Of a stretch of DNA of 64,000 nucleotides, positions 53,461 to 64,000 are shown one piece after another. A program made the position numbers and the translations under genes. The notes under the pieces were generated by a model. The model was not told the DNA's origin and made no database searches. It was given only the letters and a program-made list of their open reading frames with translations. Numbering within the stretch: position 1 is the stretch's first letter; each line of letters begins with the position of its first letter. Origin of the DNA: Acanthosepion esculentum (taxonomy: Eukaryota; Mollusca; Cephalopoda; Sepiida; Sepiidae); the NCBI GenBank assembly GCA_964036315.1, contig OZ038517.1:20879074-20943073 (forward strand). The letters run 5' to 3'.

Positions 53461-54200
53461 AACTATGTTGTCTTGTTCCATGTCGACTGGATGCAAATTA
53501 AAAGTTTTGGCAAGAGATGCTTACTTTTTTTTTTCTTTTTGCTCTTTTGTTTGTTGTCTTTTAACGTCGTGAATTTCAAAGTATGTTTTGTGTTTTTTTG
53601 TTTTTGTATTACATCGTTTTCCATGGAGAAGACCAACATTTTCCTACTGATGAGCACGGGGCAATTTTCCACAGACATTTATGAACACAAGGAAACTAGT
53701 GGATGTATAAATGTGTGTTTACTGTTTCATTCCATTTTAAGAACTTTAAATGTATATAATACCTGTCGATTCCATTACACACTCAACATTAACTTTCTTT
53801 CAAGGAACTCAGTTTTAGTGGTTGGTTGTGGAGATTTTTCCGTATCAATTTATAGTGGCGTGGGGCTTCGGTGTTAAAATGAACAGTTGATTTACCTACG
53901 CCAAGAAGATTAATGAAGAATAATAATGACGAGGAAACACAAGGGTAATTTTACCAAAACAAGATAAGGAATTTATTTACACGCTTGAAGTCTACCTGGA
54001 TTTTAGGTGGAAAAATAAAATCCGAGTGTCATGTCGACAAATTACGATACAAAATTATAAATAACGCGAAGAAATGATCTTTGCAGAAAAGGAAAAAGAT
54101 CAAACAAGATTATGACAATAACATTCATACAGTAGATACATGTATTTACATATTAGAATTCAATTGTTTTTGTTGTGGCCATGAAGAGGCCAATAGTTTG
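53461..54200. other. No gene supported
   Basis: A 134-codon plus-strand frame at 53473-53877 has a hydrophobic, F-rich start from a poly-T run and no recognisable motif or splice signal. I do not accept it. Confidence 0.4.
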
Positions 54201-54204
54201 AGTG

Positions 54205-54352
54205 TTCAAAGTGAACTGTTGCAAGTGAGTTTGCAAAATTCGATGTGATTTGTTGCAAGTAAGTCTGCAAAGTTCGAAGTTATTTTGTTGCAAATAATTC
54301 TACAAAGTCCGAAGTTATTTTGTTGCAAGTGAGTCTACAAAGTTCGAAGTAA
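54205..54352. repeat. About 36-bp tandem repeat, four diverged units
   Basis: TTGTTGCAAGTNAGTCTNCAAAGTTCGAAG-type units start near 54217, 54252, 54289 and 54324. Confidence 0.75.
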
Positions 54353-54354
54353 TA

Positions 54355-54555
54355 TGTACGCCAATATCTGTATGTCAAGCACATGCTAATGAAACATGTG
54401 TGTGACTGCTGACTGATTTCGTGCAATAGCAGTAATTTTAAAACACACTGAACAAGGAGAGTTGAGACAAGACTTACTTTACCAAGGTTCTGTATGTAGG
54501 GAAATCTTCGTTGACTGACACGTTGTCATGTTAACGTGTGTTCCGTTTCGCAGAT
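54355..54555. other. No gene seen
   Basis: Unassigned. Confidence 0.4.
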
Positions 54556-54559
54556 CTGT

Positions 54560-55330
54560 CCGCTGACTATCCTGTTTCAGATCTGGTCACTGACTGTTCC
54601 GTTTCTGATCGGTCTTGACTGTCGCTGACTAGCCGTTTTTTTTTTTCGCTATTTGACAACTGGCGTGGGATCACGAATCCTATCAGAGTTTTTCGCGGGA
54701 ATGTATTAATTAACCTAAGCCCTGACTTATTTCCAGAATCATTTGGATTCATCCGCATGGACATTGTAGGGAGCACATCACGTGATTTATCCTATCCAAT
54801 TAGGTTCCATAAACCACTTATTTAATTCTGGAGTGGTATTTTGTACAGAATTCTAAAGTTTTTTCATATTTACTGTTTTGATAGGATTTATTTGTAGGCG
54901 CTTCTTGTTTGTGCTTCACTTATTGGACGTAAAATATAGGAGTTTATATCCTATTGTAGAATCGTCCGTATTTTTCCACTCAACCCGTTTAAAGGTGGAA
55001 TTTTCCATAAGAGCTAGTTTCGACCAATCAACACCACACATTGCGAAACTCGGCTTATTATTGGTCGAGACGCCCCAGGATAAATTTTGGCGCCAATGCG
55101 CTGGGAGTCGATCTGATCTTCGCAGAGTAAATAAAAGGACAAATCTCAGTCCAATTCACTAGTCAGCAATTCACTCTCAGAGAGATTTCTACAGAGATCC
55201 ACGCGTGTCTACATCTTGACTTAAAGGACTTTTCGCGCGTCAACACCTGACTCAACCTTCAACCTCTTTCTCTCTCTCTCTCTCTCTCTCTGAAACCTTT
55301 GTACGTTTCTAAAAAGTGTCACCTACACTA
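54560..55330 (+). mobile_element. Probable LTR-derived promoter region
   Basis: Plus strand: reverse CCAAT motifs (ATTGGTC at 55060), TATA-like GAGTAAATAAAAGGAC at 55125, then an initiator-like CTCAGTCCAATTCAC and a long CT run at 55262-55292, the same order (TATA, CT-rich leader) as family L1 LTRs. GC content is higher than the surroundings. I cannot place ends or a target duplication. Confidence 0.3.
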
Positions 55331-55334
55331 CTAA

Positions 55335-56560
55335 AACAGAAACTACCACTTAAGCAAATATATAAAAAAAATACGGTCCAAGGTGAATAACACTGCCAAA
55401 ACAAAAACATACAAAATTCAGCAAAAAAATCTCGCAACTACATTATTTTAAAATTTATCTCTCGATAAATGTCCCCTAAATTTTTATGTGAACACTTTTC
55501 CTAAACAAAGGAACATTCCTGAACTTTGAGTTCATAAAATACTTAATTCAACTTTTCTTCAAACATTCAAGTATTTCAACTGAAACACAACTTTTTCCAA
55601 AATTGTATTGTAATTTATTTGTACATAAATATTCAATGTTTGTTTCTAGTTGAATTCACGACTACCTTTGTTTCTTTGTTCAATATTGCCTTTGAGATTT
55701 ATTCCTTTTGTATGTCTACGCTAAAATTGTTGTGATTAATATGAAGAACATGCTTTTCACGTTTATTATCACAAACCTAAAACCCTTCTGATTACACACT
55801 AATTCATAGCAATCACAACACTATAAGTAGTGTCTAAAAAAAAAAAAAATCAGAATTCTTAAATCCATTGCTTTAACGTATTGTCACAAAGGGGAAATGT
55901 TTATACAACAGATTAAATGATCTCACACAAAATAATATTAAAAAATGTTTAAAACAAAGGTAAGAGGGTTTGTTGCTCACCAAAGGGATATGCAGTTGTA
56001 TACATCTTTGATTTTTGAGAGGCAATTCATTGAAGTGCTGCGTGCTGGTTAGAGATCGATAATATAATTGGCGAGTAATTTTACACAGGCGACTACTTAA
56101 ACACTGGTCGCGAGGAACCGAAACGAAACCTTTCACATGACTTCAGACAGTCTTTGATTAATTTAATTTTTCTCCCCATTTTACATCGAAAGGAATTTAG
56201 CAAAAATTTCCTTCTACTCATCTCACCGGTTAATTTCTGTGAAAGGCAAAAATCTGACATAGGCTCGCGAATTTCTTTCCTTCTTCTTTCTCAATCTTCC
56301 AAAATTGAAGGGCGTGGGTGAAGAGAGTTATTATTATTTCGCATTCACTAAACTAAAGAAAGTTTTGTTTGTGATAAAAAAAAATGTCATTAGCTGTAGG
56401 GAGTAAAAATGAATAAAAATAAACTGAAGTAATAAAAAAGAATTTGATTAAACAATATCCAAACTCATATTTGATTACTGCTTGAAATATCTTCAAATAA
56501 GATCTGTGGGTGAATAGGCTGTTTTTCTTATACACGTCGGGGGTCACTAAAATGTCATGG
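55335..56560. other. No gene seen
   Basis: AT-rich, short frames only. Confidence 0.4.
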
Positions 56561-56564
56561 GGGT

Positions 56565-56905
56565 TCACTCACATCATAGCAGAAATTAGCTTCGTGTTCA
56601 CGGAGATGAAAGTAACACGTGCAAAAATAACAGGAAAAGCATTGTAAATTGTATGTTACTTTCATACAATTTATTGTGTATATTGATGCGTGAATTTTTG
56701 TAGGTTGCAATTGTTTTACGGTACATGTGATAAAAGGGAGAAATTTACTCCGTAGTATTACAAGCCATATCACAGAAAGACGTTGGATACATGTTGCTCG
56801 TAGCAAGGTTCGTCTTGAAGAAGTTGAATTTAACGTCTTTTGGCGAGATGTCTGTATTTCCGACAGGAACAGTTTTTGTTGCATGCTGGGAGTATTTTTT
56901 ATTAT
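56565..56905. repeat. Dispersed repeat R380, copy 2
   Basis: Direct-orientation relative of 51715-52110, roughly 70 percent identical by eye, followed in both cases by a TTTTATTT-rich tract. Confidence 0.6.
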
Positions 56906-56909
56906 TTCT

Positions 56910-57825
56910 AATTTTTATTTAATTTTATACAATGTTTTCATGTTATTCTTTTATTTTATTCATAAATTTCATTATTATCATTTTATATTTTATTTATTTA
57001 TAATAATAATGATACTATTCCTACAGATCTGACCTGGGACAGGTGACAGTAACATCAAATGTTCGTATGTTTACTCCCGATCTCAATCTTTCATTGCTTT
57101 TCTGTTGAGAACAGGCTTTCGTCTGACTGCTCTGTCATAAAAGAACTCCATTTGATGAAAATACTACAGCTGTTGTGAGCCGTCTACCCAGCCTTTTGTT
57201 TCTATATGTGTGTCCGGATTCCAAACATTTAACAAAAACAACAACACATCTTTTAAATGAAACAGAATATGTTATTCTCTGAAGGAAAAATAGAAGCAGA
57301 ACGTCAATTGAAATAATATTTATTAATTATTTTAAAAATATACAATAACAACAAAATGTTCAATTTTCCTTGCAGTGAAGTTGTTTTATCAAGTAATTAA
57401 GCGTTCTTATTTCTGTGTGAAATGTGTGTACAGACTTACTTTATAACGGTCAGTCTAAAGTGTTTACGTATTCATAGACCTTAGTCGGCAGTTGCTACTT
57501 CATCTCTTCTATTGTGTGCATGTCTGTCTGTGTGTAAGTGTGTAAGTGTGTGTATGCACGTATAGATCAAACTGACCTTCAAAATTGTTTTGAACCCTGA
57601 GAAGCAGTATCGTTCTATTTTTATATCCGTAAAAAGGATCCAAAATTTAATTTCACATAGAGATGCGAACTTTGTTAGAAAATAATTCCATGCTGAGCCC
57701 GAAAATCCTTTTCTCAGATTTACGGTAGTGATGAAGAAAGTTATTGCTATTTTCTAAATTGTCCAAAGATAACACGTGGTAGATTTACAACTACGCCCAC
57801 CAAATATTTTGGCAGTATTTGTCCT
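56910..57825. other. No gene seen
   Basis: Unassigned; a short GTGTAAGTGTG run near 57535. Confidence 0.4.
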
Positions 57826-57827
57826 AG

Positions 57828-57829
<2 letters not shown>

Positions 57830-57920
<91 letters not shown>

Positions 57921-57921
57921 A
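57830..57921. repeat. (TA)n(TG)n microsatellite
   Basis: TA run passing into a TG run. Confidence 0.95.
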
Positions 57922-58109
57922 TTTAATTCCTATACAGCTTTTCAACTGAACGATGATTGGGCAAAGGAGGTAAATACTACTTTCTCCAATGCTTTGATTA
58001 AAAATATGACTGTCTTCTGGCTGCTACCATAAGACCCGATGAGACAAAGACAACTATTACTTTATCTATCAAATGGTGAATGGTTTAAGAAGTGGCTGTA
58101 TGCAGAATA

Positions 58110-58337
58110 TGTTGTATAATATCATGTTGTAAAGACAATGCTGATTGGCTGATACACAGTCAAGACATTATCTGTAAAGACAATGCTGATTGGCTGATAC
58201 ACAGTCAAGACATTATCTGTAAAGACAATGCTAAGACAGAGCCAATACATTTGTATATACTTGAAATAAAACAGTTGCTAGCGGTCGCTTGAACTGTGTA
58301 CCTGTGTTCTCTTTTTTATTCTAGTTGTAATACCACA
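58110..58337 (+). mobile_element. Solo LTR, family L2, with duplicated CCAAT module
   Basis: It starts TGTTGTAT and ends ATACCACA (imperfect inverted ends, 7 of 8), with GAATA as a perfect 5-bp target duplication (58105-58109, 58338-58342). 228 bp. Near its 5' side a 45-bp unit (TGTAAAGACAATGCTGATTG, GCTGATACACAGTCAAGACA) is present two full times plus a partial third, each full unit carrying a reverse CCAAT box (GATTGGC). A GAAATAAAACAG poly(A)-signal motif follows at 58262. Structure resembles a U3 enhancer duplication. Confidence 0.75.
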
Positions 58338-58433
58338 GAATATGTAGTTTGTTTTATCGATTGTCTGGTTTTTTTATTTACTTTAGTCTTTTTCATATCT
58401 TCCTTAGTATACTCTTATTAAATGGCATTGGTT

Positions 58434-58874
58434 TGTCGGAGTTAGCTCCTCCTTAATTCCCAAATTGTCACGAGGGATCATTCTCCCTATACTATAAATA
58501 CTGGGCGACTTCTCGCCTCGTTCTCTTTTTCATTTCTTCATTTCAGCGACTACAATGTAAGCTTTCTTAGAAGATCCGTGTCTTCCTATTTGTGGGAGAC
58601 ACCATGAACATTATACACCTATACACGTACGTACGAACATTCACCTAAGAACAGACACCAATGTTTACACACAGACAAATGTTATTGTCCATTGTAAAAT
58701 TGTTTTGTTTAATACATATATTTGTTTATCGGTCTTGTTTGTCATCTTTATCTTCAGTTGGACTTAATTCAAGTCCGGCCATTTTCTTGGAGTTGGACCT
58801 TTTAATATTCTACCAGGAGTTACACACGTGTTTCTAATACAACAACACGCAAACAACACACACGGTCCTCTACA
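58434..58874 (+). mobile_element. Solo LTR, family L1-related, diverged
   Basis: TGTCGGAGTTAGCTCCTCC ... GGTCCTCTACA, 441 bp, with the family TATA box (ACTATAAATACTGGGCGAC) and the ACACGTACGTACGAACATTC block. Flanks GGTT/GATT are a nearly matching target duplication. Older than the other two L1 copies. Confidence 0.7.
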
Positions 58875-58879
58875 GATTG

Positions 58880-59495
58880 ATGAAATCCTTACATTACAAT
58901 AGGTACCGCCACAGACTTACTTACAAAAATAAGATAAACACATTTTAAATAATTTAAATGTCTTTGAAGTTAAATTTTGGTTTTATTTGAAACATAATAG
59001 CCTATAGATAATCTGTATTAGAAGAAAAAATAATTGTCGCATGTAATTAAAGTTTTTAGGCATTTTTAAAACATTGGCACGTTTTCTCGTCCCTCATCGA
59101 ACCTTCATTTCATTTTAGACGCAAAATGTAAAGAACAAATTAAATTTGAATGTCTCTTAAAAATTCAATATTTGTCGAAGAGACATGTTATTTAGTAAAC
59201 TTAACGATTACTTAACTGGGTTTTGTAAATGTAATGTTTACTTTTTACTGAAAACGTAATCAGAATAACGTTTATTTACGCCTGTGGGTTCAAAGGTTAG
59301 AAACGCAAACCGTATCATGACACCCCTTACTTAAAAAGCATGCGAAAAATTAAATTCAAAGAAATACGGAACACTAACAATTCAATATTCAAGAAATTGG
59401 TACTTATCTTTAAAAATAAATTACCTTTAAACTTATATAACCATTAGTTTAAGAATATAATTTTTTATTCTATAAGCTTTTTTTAAACGTTGTTG
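58880..59495. other. No gene seen
   Basis: AT-rich, unassigned. Confidence 0.4.
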
Positions 59496-59499
59496 AATC

Positions 59500-59640
59500 T
59501 GTGGGATTAACACCACTTACTTTCCTGAAACTGCTACGAGGGGACGCTCTCCGGCACTATAAATGCTCTGCGATAATTTTTCGTAGGCTCTTCTATTTTT
59601 ACCGCTTACAAGTCAGCATGTAAGTCTTCCGCGGAAAAAC
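59500..59640 (+). mobile_element. LTR fragment, family L1-related 5' part
   Basis: TGTGGGATTAACACCACTTA, CTACGAGGGGACGCTCTCC, ACTATAAATGCTCTGCGA aligns with the first 140 bp of 58434-58874, then similarity stops. Confidence 0.5.
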
Positions 59641-59644
59641 ATGT

Positions 59645-60885
59645 TGCAGACTGGCGAATGTATTTTAAGATATCAGAAGGTTAGGTTATCAGGAGGGTTA
59701 GTGATGTTGGTGTTCTTAGACATTCATCCACAGCAAATTAAGAAACAGGAATATTGAAGGCAAATCATTCAAGAGAAATCAAAGTGAAAACAACATAATT
59801 AAAAGTTTAACAATAATATTGATTTATATAAAATTAACATACACAATTAAGTCAGATATTGTTGGACAAGTGTGAATGGTTGAATTGAATTATGTAGTGT
59901 ATTTATGCCAAGTTTCAGTGTGTGTGAAACTGTTACTAAGGTTTGTGTGCAAAATTAAACAAGGTGTTTGGTCGTGTACAAAAGTGTGAGTTCAGTCAAT
60001 AGTGCGAATGCGTATGCGAATGCGTATGTTTGTTTAAATTAATGTCTAAAGTTGGTAAGAATTGTGTACCTTTAGTTGTTTTTTTGTTTGATTGAATGTT
60101 TACGGATACTTATTTAGTAGTGTGTTATTTCACTTTCTTTAGTATTGTATGCAATTGTTCCTGGGAGAGCGAAATGCTGTTTTTTGAGTCAGAGAAGTTT
60201 GCGCGGGAAAAGTGTAGTTGGTCAAAGTTTTGACTAGCGTGGATTAGTTTGGCATCGCTTCAGGGTGAATTTCTGACTGGTTCGATCGATTGGGACGCTT
60301 CTATTTATTGAGCTTTGGGTCTAAAAATCGGCTCAAAAACGTTAGGCACGAAAAGATATTTTCGCTTAAACTTGCTACAGTTTTAGAGGTCTGAGCCAAT
60401 GAAAAGTCTAGTTTGCTAAAACTAAGATGCTAATTGGTTAACAGGTGATTATTGGTGTAAAGTGCATTATCCCGGAGGGGTGAAAGGTAGGTATGGACTA
60501 TGCCATCAAACACGTTTCTCATTGGGAAATGCATGAACAAATCACGCACATACAACAGACGTACGTATGCACATTCACTCACTTCACATACTTTGAACCA
60601 AAAAGGTTTTCTCATTCTAATGTTACACACATCATTGTCTTTGTCATTTGTATATCTTTCTTGTTAATACATGGAAAAAAAAATAACACCCAATACATGT
60701 ACAAACATGTATTGGTTGTTTGTTATTTCATTTATTCACGTGGATTCACATACCGAGTCCTCCATTTTTTTTGTGGGTATTTCAGGAAACAGGTACTATT
60801 TCTCAAATGAAACACCAGCGTTAAAAACGCCCGCAACAAATCAATAATTTTATTTTTTTTTTATATATTATATGTATCTGTCTAT
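59645..60885. other. No gene seen
   Basis: Mixed sequence. 60140-60480 is GC-richer with several CCAAT-like motifs (GCCAATG, TAATTGG, TATTGG) and may be another LTR relic. Confidence 0.35.
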
Positions 60886-60892
60886 ATTTTTG

Positions 60893-61045
60893 AGATTGTA
60901 ACTATTTACATCGTTCGGAATGTTGTCCTCATCTTTATTGCCATATTCACGACGTTTTATTGTACGGTCGGGCCTTCAGATGATATACATTGGAATATGG
61001 AACCGGACCCTTTATTTAGTCCCCGTGGGTAGATTGCTCTAAATC
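60893..61045 (-). mobile_element. SINE family S1, minus strand
   Basis: Reverse complement of the S1 body (CATCTTTATTGCCATATTCA, CGACGTTTTATTGTACGG, CCTTTATTTAGTCCCCG). It faces the plus-strand copy 145 bp away. Confidence 0.75.
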
Positions 61046-61189
61046 CACGTGCTATGCTTTTTATTTTTAGTTTCAGTTAATTCCCTTCAGTAACTCAACT
61101 CCCCAAGTTTCTGTTCCCTCCTCTTCGGGTCAAGTAACTTTTTTGGATTACTCAACCAAAGCATTTATCCAGTGGGCCATGTGTCAATT

Positions 61190-61375
61190 AGTCCATTGAG
61201 CCAATTACCCCCGTGGATTAAATAAAGGATTCGGTTCGAAATTCCAACATATATCATCTGAAGAAGGTCAGAGCATACAACGGCTGAAATGTCGTGAATA
61301 TGGCAATAAAGATGAGGACAATAGTTCGAACGATATAAATAGTTACAATACATCATCTCAGAAATATGAACAGAG
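61190..61375 (+). mobile_element. SINE family S1, plus strand
   Basis: GTGGATTAAATAAAGGATTC, TCTGAAGAAGGTCAGAGCAT, ACGGCTGAAATGTCGTGAAT, AATATGGCAATAAAGATGAG. It forms an inverted pair with 60893-61045, arms about 150 nt. Confidence 0.75.
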
Positions 61376-61379
61376 AAAT

Positions 61380-61785
61380 TGCTTTGTTTAACATTCCGGA
61401 TGCAAAACTGAGCAGGTATGAGTTTTGAGAAAATATTTTAGTGTGCTTTCCTTGAAAGGGAAAATAGAGCCTTACTGAACTATGACACACTTTGTAGCCA
61501 AGCAGTAAATTACACCGGATAAAATGATGGTTTCTCCTACAAAGGAGGATGCAGTTTTGATTCCTGTCAGAGAGCACATTTTGTTTATTACGATTTCCGA
61601 ACGGTGTAGTGTAAATACATTAGAAGTATTTTTTAAAATAATACTTTTAACTTTAATTCATTGCTTTTTTAGAATCCCGCTACCACTTTCCTTTCAATGT
61701 CAATTTTTGTGCAAATCTGTGCAAAATGTGGATAACATAGCCTTGATATTTTCTCACTTCTCATTGGTCAGTTAATATTAAAATC
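61380..61785. other. No gene seen
   Basis: Unassigned; an 83-codon frame at 61524-61775 has no support. Confidence 0.4.
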
Positions 61786-61789
61786 ATGT

Positions 61790-62150
61790 TCTCGCCTACG
61801 CATTATTCAAAACCATTTTCCCGCCAAAATCAGAAATGCTCTCCGGAGCCGATCACGTAACTACGTTTATTATTAATAATACCAGACACAAGTTCTTTCT
61901 TCTTTTTGATTTCTCTCGCTTACTAAAATGTAGCTGTTTAAGAAATCGCGTTCCGACCCCTTACGGGCGGACGCTATGAAAATGTGAGACACATACACAT
62001 ACACGTACGTAGGGAACATTCACATATACGAATTCACTCAAACACACTTACATTCAATCTTTCAACTTCAAGTTACAGAATTCTTTCAACGAGAAAGTCT
62101 ACCAGACACATCGCCGCCACGCTAAAGAAATTTTAACTTGAATATTCCAG
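61790..62150 (+). mobile_element. LTR-like fragment, family L1-related middle part
   Basis: CGACCCCTTACGGGCGGACG, ACACATACACGTACGTAGGG, AACATTCACATATACGAATT resemble the middle of the L1 LTRs (ACACGTACGTACGAACATTC). Both ends are unclear. Confidence 0.45.
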
Positions 62151-62154
62151 TTTT

Positions 62155-62940
62155 CTCCAATTCTTCACCAGCAAGAAAATACTTAAAAAGAAAAGAAGTC
62201 TTTTGAAGCTACAAGTTTACTGAACATATCTTCAGCTTTTCAGGGCATACTTCAAAGAAACTTTCTCACTCAGTTTTATTCAACGGAATTTACTCTTTGG
62301 GGAACATTTCCTTTTAGCAGCATGATCTATTGTATTTATTTTCAGAAGTACACAAACTAAATTTCATTTAGTACAAAACAGAAACTTCTTGAAACATCAA
62401 GTAATAATTTAAAGTTCCTCTTTTATCAAACAAATTCTCACAGTATTCATGTTACAAAAACTTTCAACTATTTCACAAAGAACATTTCTTGTAAAAACAA
62501 ACTCTTTTTCATTGTGAGACCAGATAAATTATCTTTCTTCTAAAGAAAAGTTTTCAAACAATTAAATTCATAGTTAAGAAGAGTAAACAACTTGTTGTAA
62601 AAAGAGTTTGAGAGGAAGTGAAACAAAGCTGAGTTCATATAGCTTGAGTGAAGCTTTATTCCACTAGAAATCTACTCCGGTAGCGAACCGTAAGAAGAAA
62701 ATGGCCGACTACCTTGTAAAGAGAGAAAGACGAAAACAGGGGGAAATCAATCAGTCCTGGAAAGTCAGGGAAAGATTAGAGAGTTCCTTTATTTTCACCA
62801 CACAACTCTTATTTGTTGCATTGTAAATTTTTTTTAACAAAAACACTGTTTTAAAGGAACATTATAAAGCATTTTAATTTGCTTAATTAACAATATTGAT
62901 ATTTGAAATTCAGTATAACTCAGCTAAATATTCTGAGCAG
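62155..62940. other. No gene seen
   Basis: Unassigned AT-rich sequence. Confidence 0.4.
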
Positions 62941-63420
62941 TGTCGCAGTTAGCTCCTCCTCAGTTCTTTAATCCTTCAACAGGAGTCTCTCTTTCCTGGC
63001 TATAAATACTGGCTGACCCTTCTCTCTCTCTCTCTTTTTCGACTGAGGCCTTGGGCCGCTACCTCGTGCGGAGGTGAGGTAAAATCTCTCTCTTTTTCAC
63101 TTAGGCCAATATGTGACCTCTCACAGATACAGCGTTTCCCAAATTCTGGGAATGCGCTAAGAACAATACACGTACGTACGAACACTTACAACACACACAC
63201 ATAATTTATCCATACAAACCCTATGTAACAGTCCATGTCTTTGTTTAACTTGTTTTGTTATCAATATATATTTGTTTACCCGTGTATATCGGTCTTGTTT
63301 GTTTCTTTGTCTTCTTCGGACTTAGTTAAAGTCCGACATTCTCATGTAGCTGGACCGGCCAGCAGGAAAGTTTAACCTTCTGATATCTCTTCACATCGTC
63401 ACCCCGCACGGTCCGCTACA
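62941..63420 (+). mobile_element. Solo LTR, family L1, copy 2
   Basis: TGTCGCAGTTAGCTC ... GGTCCGCTACA, 480 bp, target duplication GCAG on both sides (62937-62940, 63421-63424). TATA box GCTATAAATACTGG at about 62998 and a CT run follow, as in 45413-45896. Confidence 0.9.
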
Positions 63421-64000
63421 GCAGTTTATTGTTGATAATTTGTATTATTCCTATATAAATATTTTGTTGTTTTACATCATTGTTGAAATCTTTTGAATTG
63501 CCTTATTAGCCTTGTGCCATACATCTAAAGTTAAATGCTTGTGGAGAAGTGGAATTTTATACACGCAGCCAACATCATATGACTAAAAACAGCTTTCTGC
63601 TTAATTTTTAAACTTATTTTTAGCGTTCACCTCCGCAACACGTTTATTTATTTATTTTTTTAATTTTCTAACCTGTTTCATACCATAAAATACATAATTA
63701 CACCCAATGTGATTAAAAAAATATTCTGAATTTAATATAAAATGTAATGGAGTTGGTTATTAACAAAAATGGACAAAATTCATTGAATTGAAAATATTCC
63801 CTTTTAATTGCGTTCACTTTGAGTTCTTTCTTAATTATTCAGTGGCATCCGATTGATGTCTTTATTTTTATTTATCTCCGTAAAATTATTATAATCATAG
63901 ATAACCAATGGGTTAAGAATACAATTTTTTTTCTCTATTCTTTTATGAAACTTATGATCAAAGGCGAGAAATCAGAGTTATTTCCCTTTTGCACATTCAT
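63421..64000. other. No gene seen
   Basis: AT-rich sequence to the end of the window. Confidence 0.4.

Noticed and set aside
53473..53877. 134-codon plus-strand frame with hydrophobic start
   Set aside because: The hydrophobic stretch comes from poly-T; no recognisable motif, splice sites or homology clue.

Overview
This window looks like non-coding DNA from a large, repeat-rich animal genome, most likely a coleoid cephalopod such as an octopus. The grounds are the AT-rich composition, long TA tracts, tetranucleotide ATCT arrays, many fragments of one non-LTR retrotransposon whose peptide style (for example IRPCIEYCCHIWS) I recall from octopus gene models, and tRNA- and 5S-derived SINEs. The species is an inference from memory, not a database result. 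There is no bacterial-style gene density, and almost every long open frame is either a tandem repeat without stop codons or a fragment of a mobile element.

The only host coding sequence I would defend is a short first exon on the minus strand at 17321-17382 (starting MASKLREFLY) with a good start context and a splice donor. A possible second minus-strand promoter and first exon lies at 34374-34640.

Layout: 0-5 kb holds foldback elements (one with a tRNA-like sequence in its loop) and two LINE 3' fragments. 5-8 kb holds a VNTR-bearing composite repeat, a SINE, a Tigger-like remnant and an internally deleted LTR element with both LTRs. 8-10.3 kb is a LINE split by a composite repeat carrying a 36-bp array. 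10-17 kb is a tRNA SINE, AT-rich DNA and a cluster of 45-bp palindromes. 17.9-24.6 kb is foldback elements, ATCT arrays and a 28-31 bp minisatellite (19.7-23.5 kb) interrupted by a LINE and by a non-repetitive 0.9-kb block. 26-27.3 kb has a Penelope-like GIY-YIG fossil, a 5S-derived SINE and an unidentified coding-like repeat. 27.8-30.1 kb is a pure 33-bp array. 30.2-33.3 kb is a LINE, a composite repeat with three stacked minisatellites and SINEs. 34-43.2 kb is a dense mosaic of LINE, LTR, pogo-like and piggyBac-like MITEs and 5S/tRNA SINEs. 43.6-44.9 kb is AT-only low complexity. 45.3-46.1 kb is a pogo-like element with a solo LTR nested inside. 46.3-50.5 kb is a 128-bp satellite with higher-order structure. 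51-64 kb contains a mariner fossil, a further pogo-like MITE, several solo LTRs and inverted SINEs.

The elements do not form a pathway. What connects them is mechanism. Retroelements seed short segments that are then amplified as tandem arrays, and many elements are inverted duplications that would form long double-stranded RNA if transcribed.
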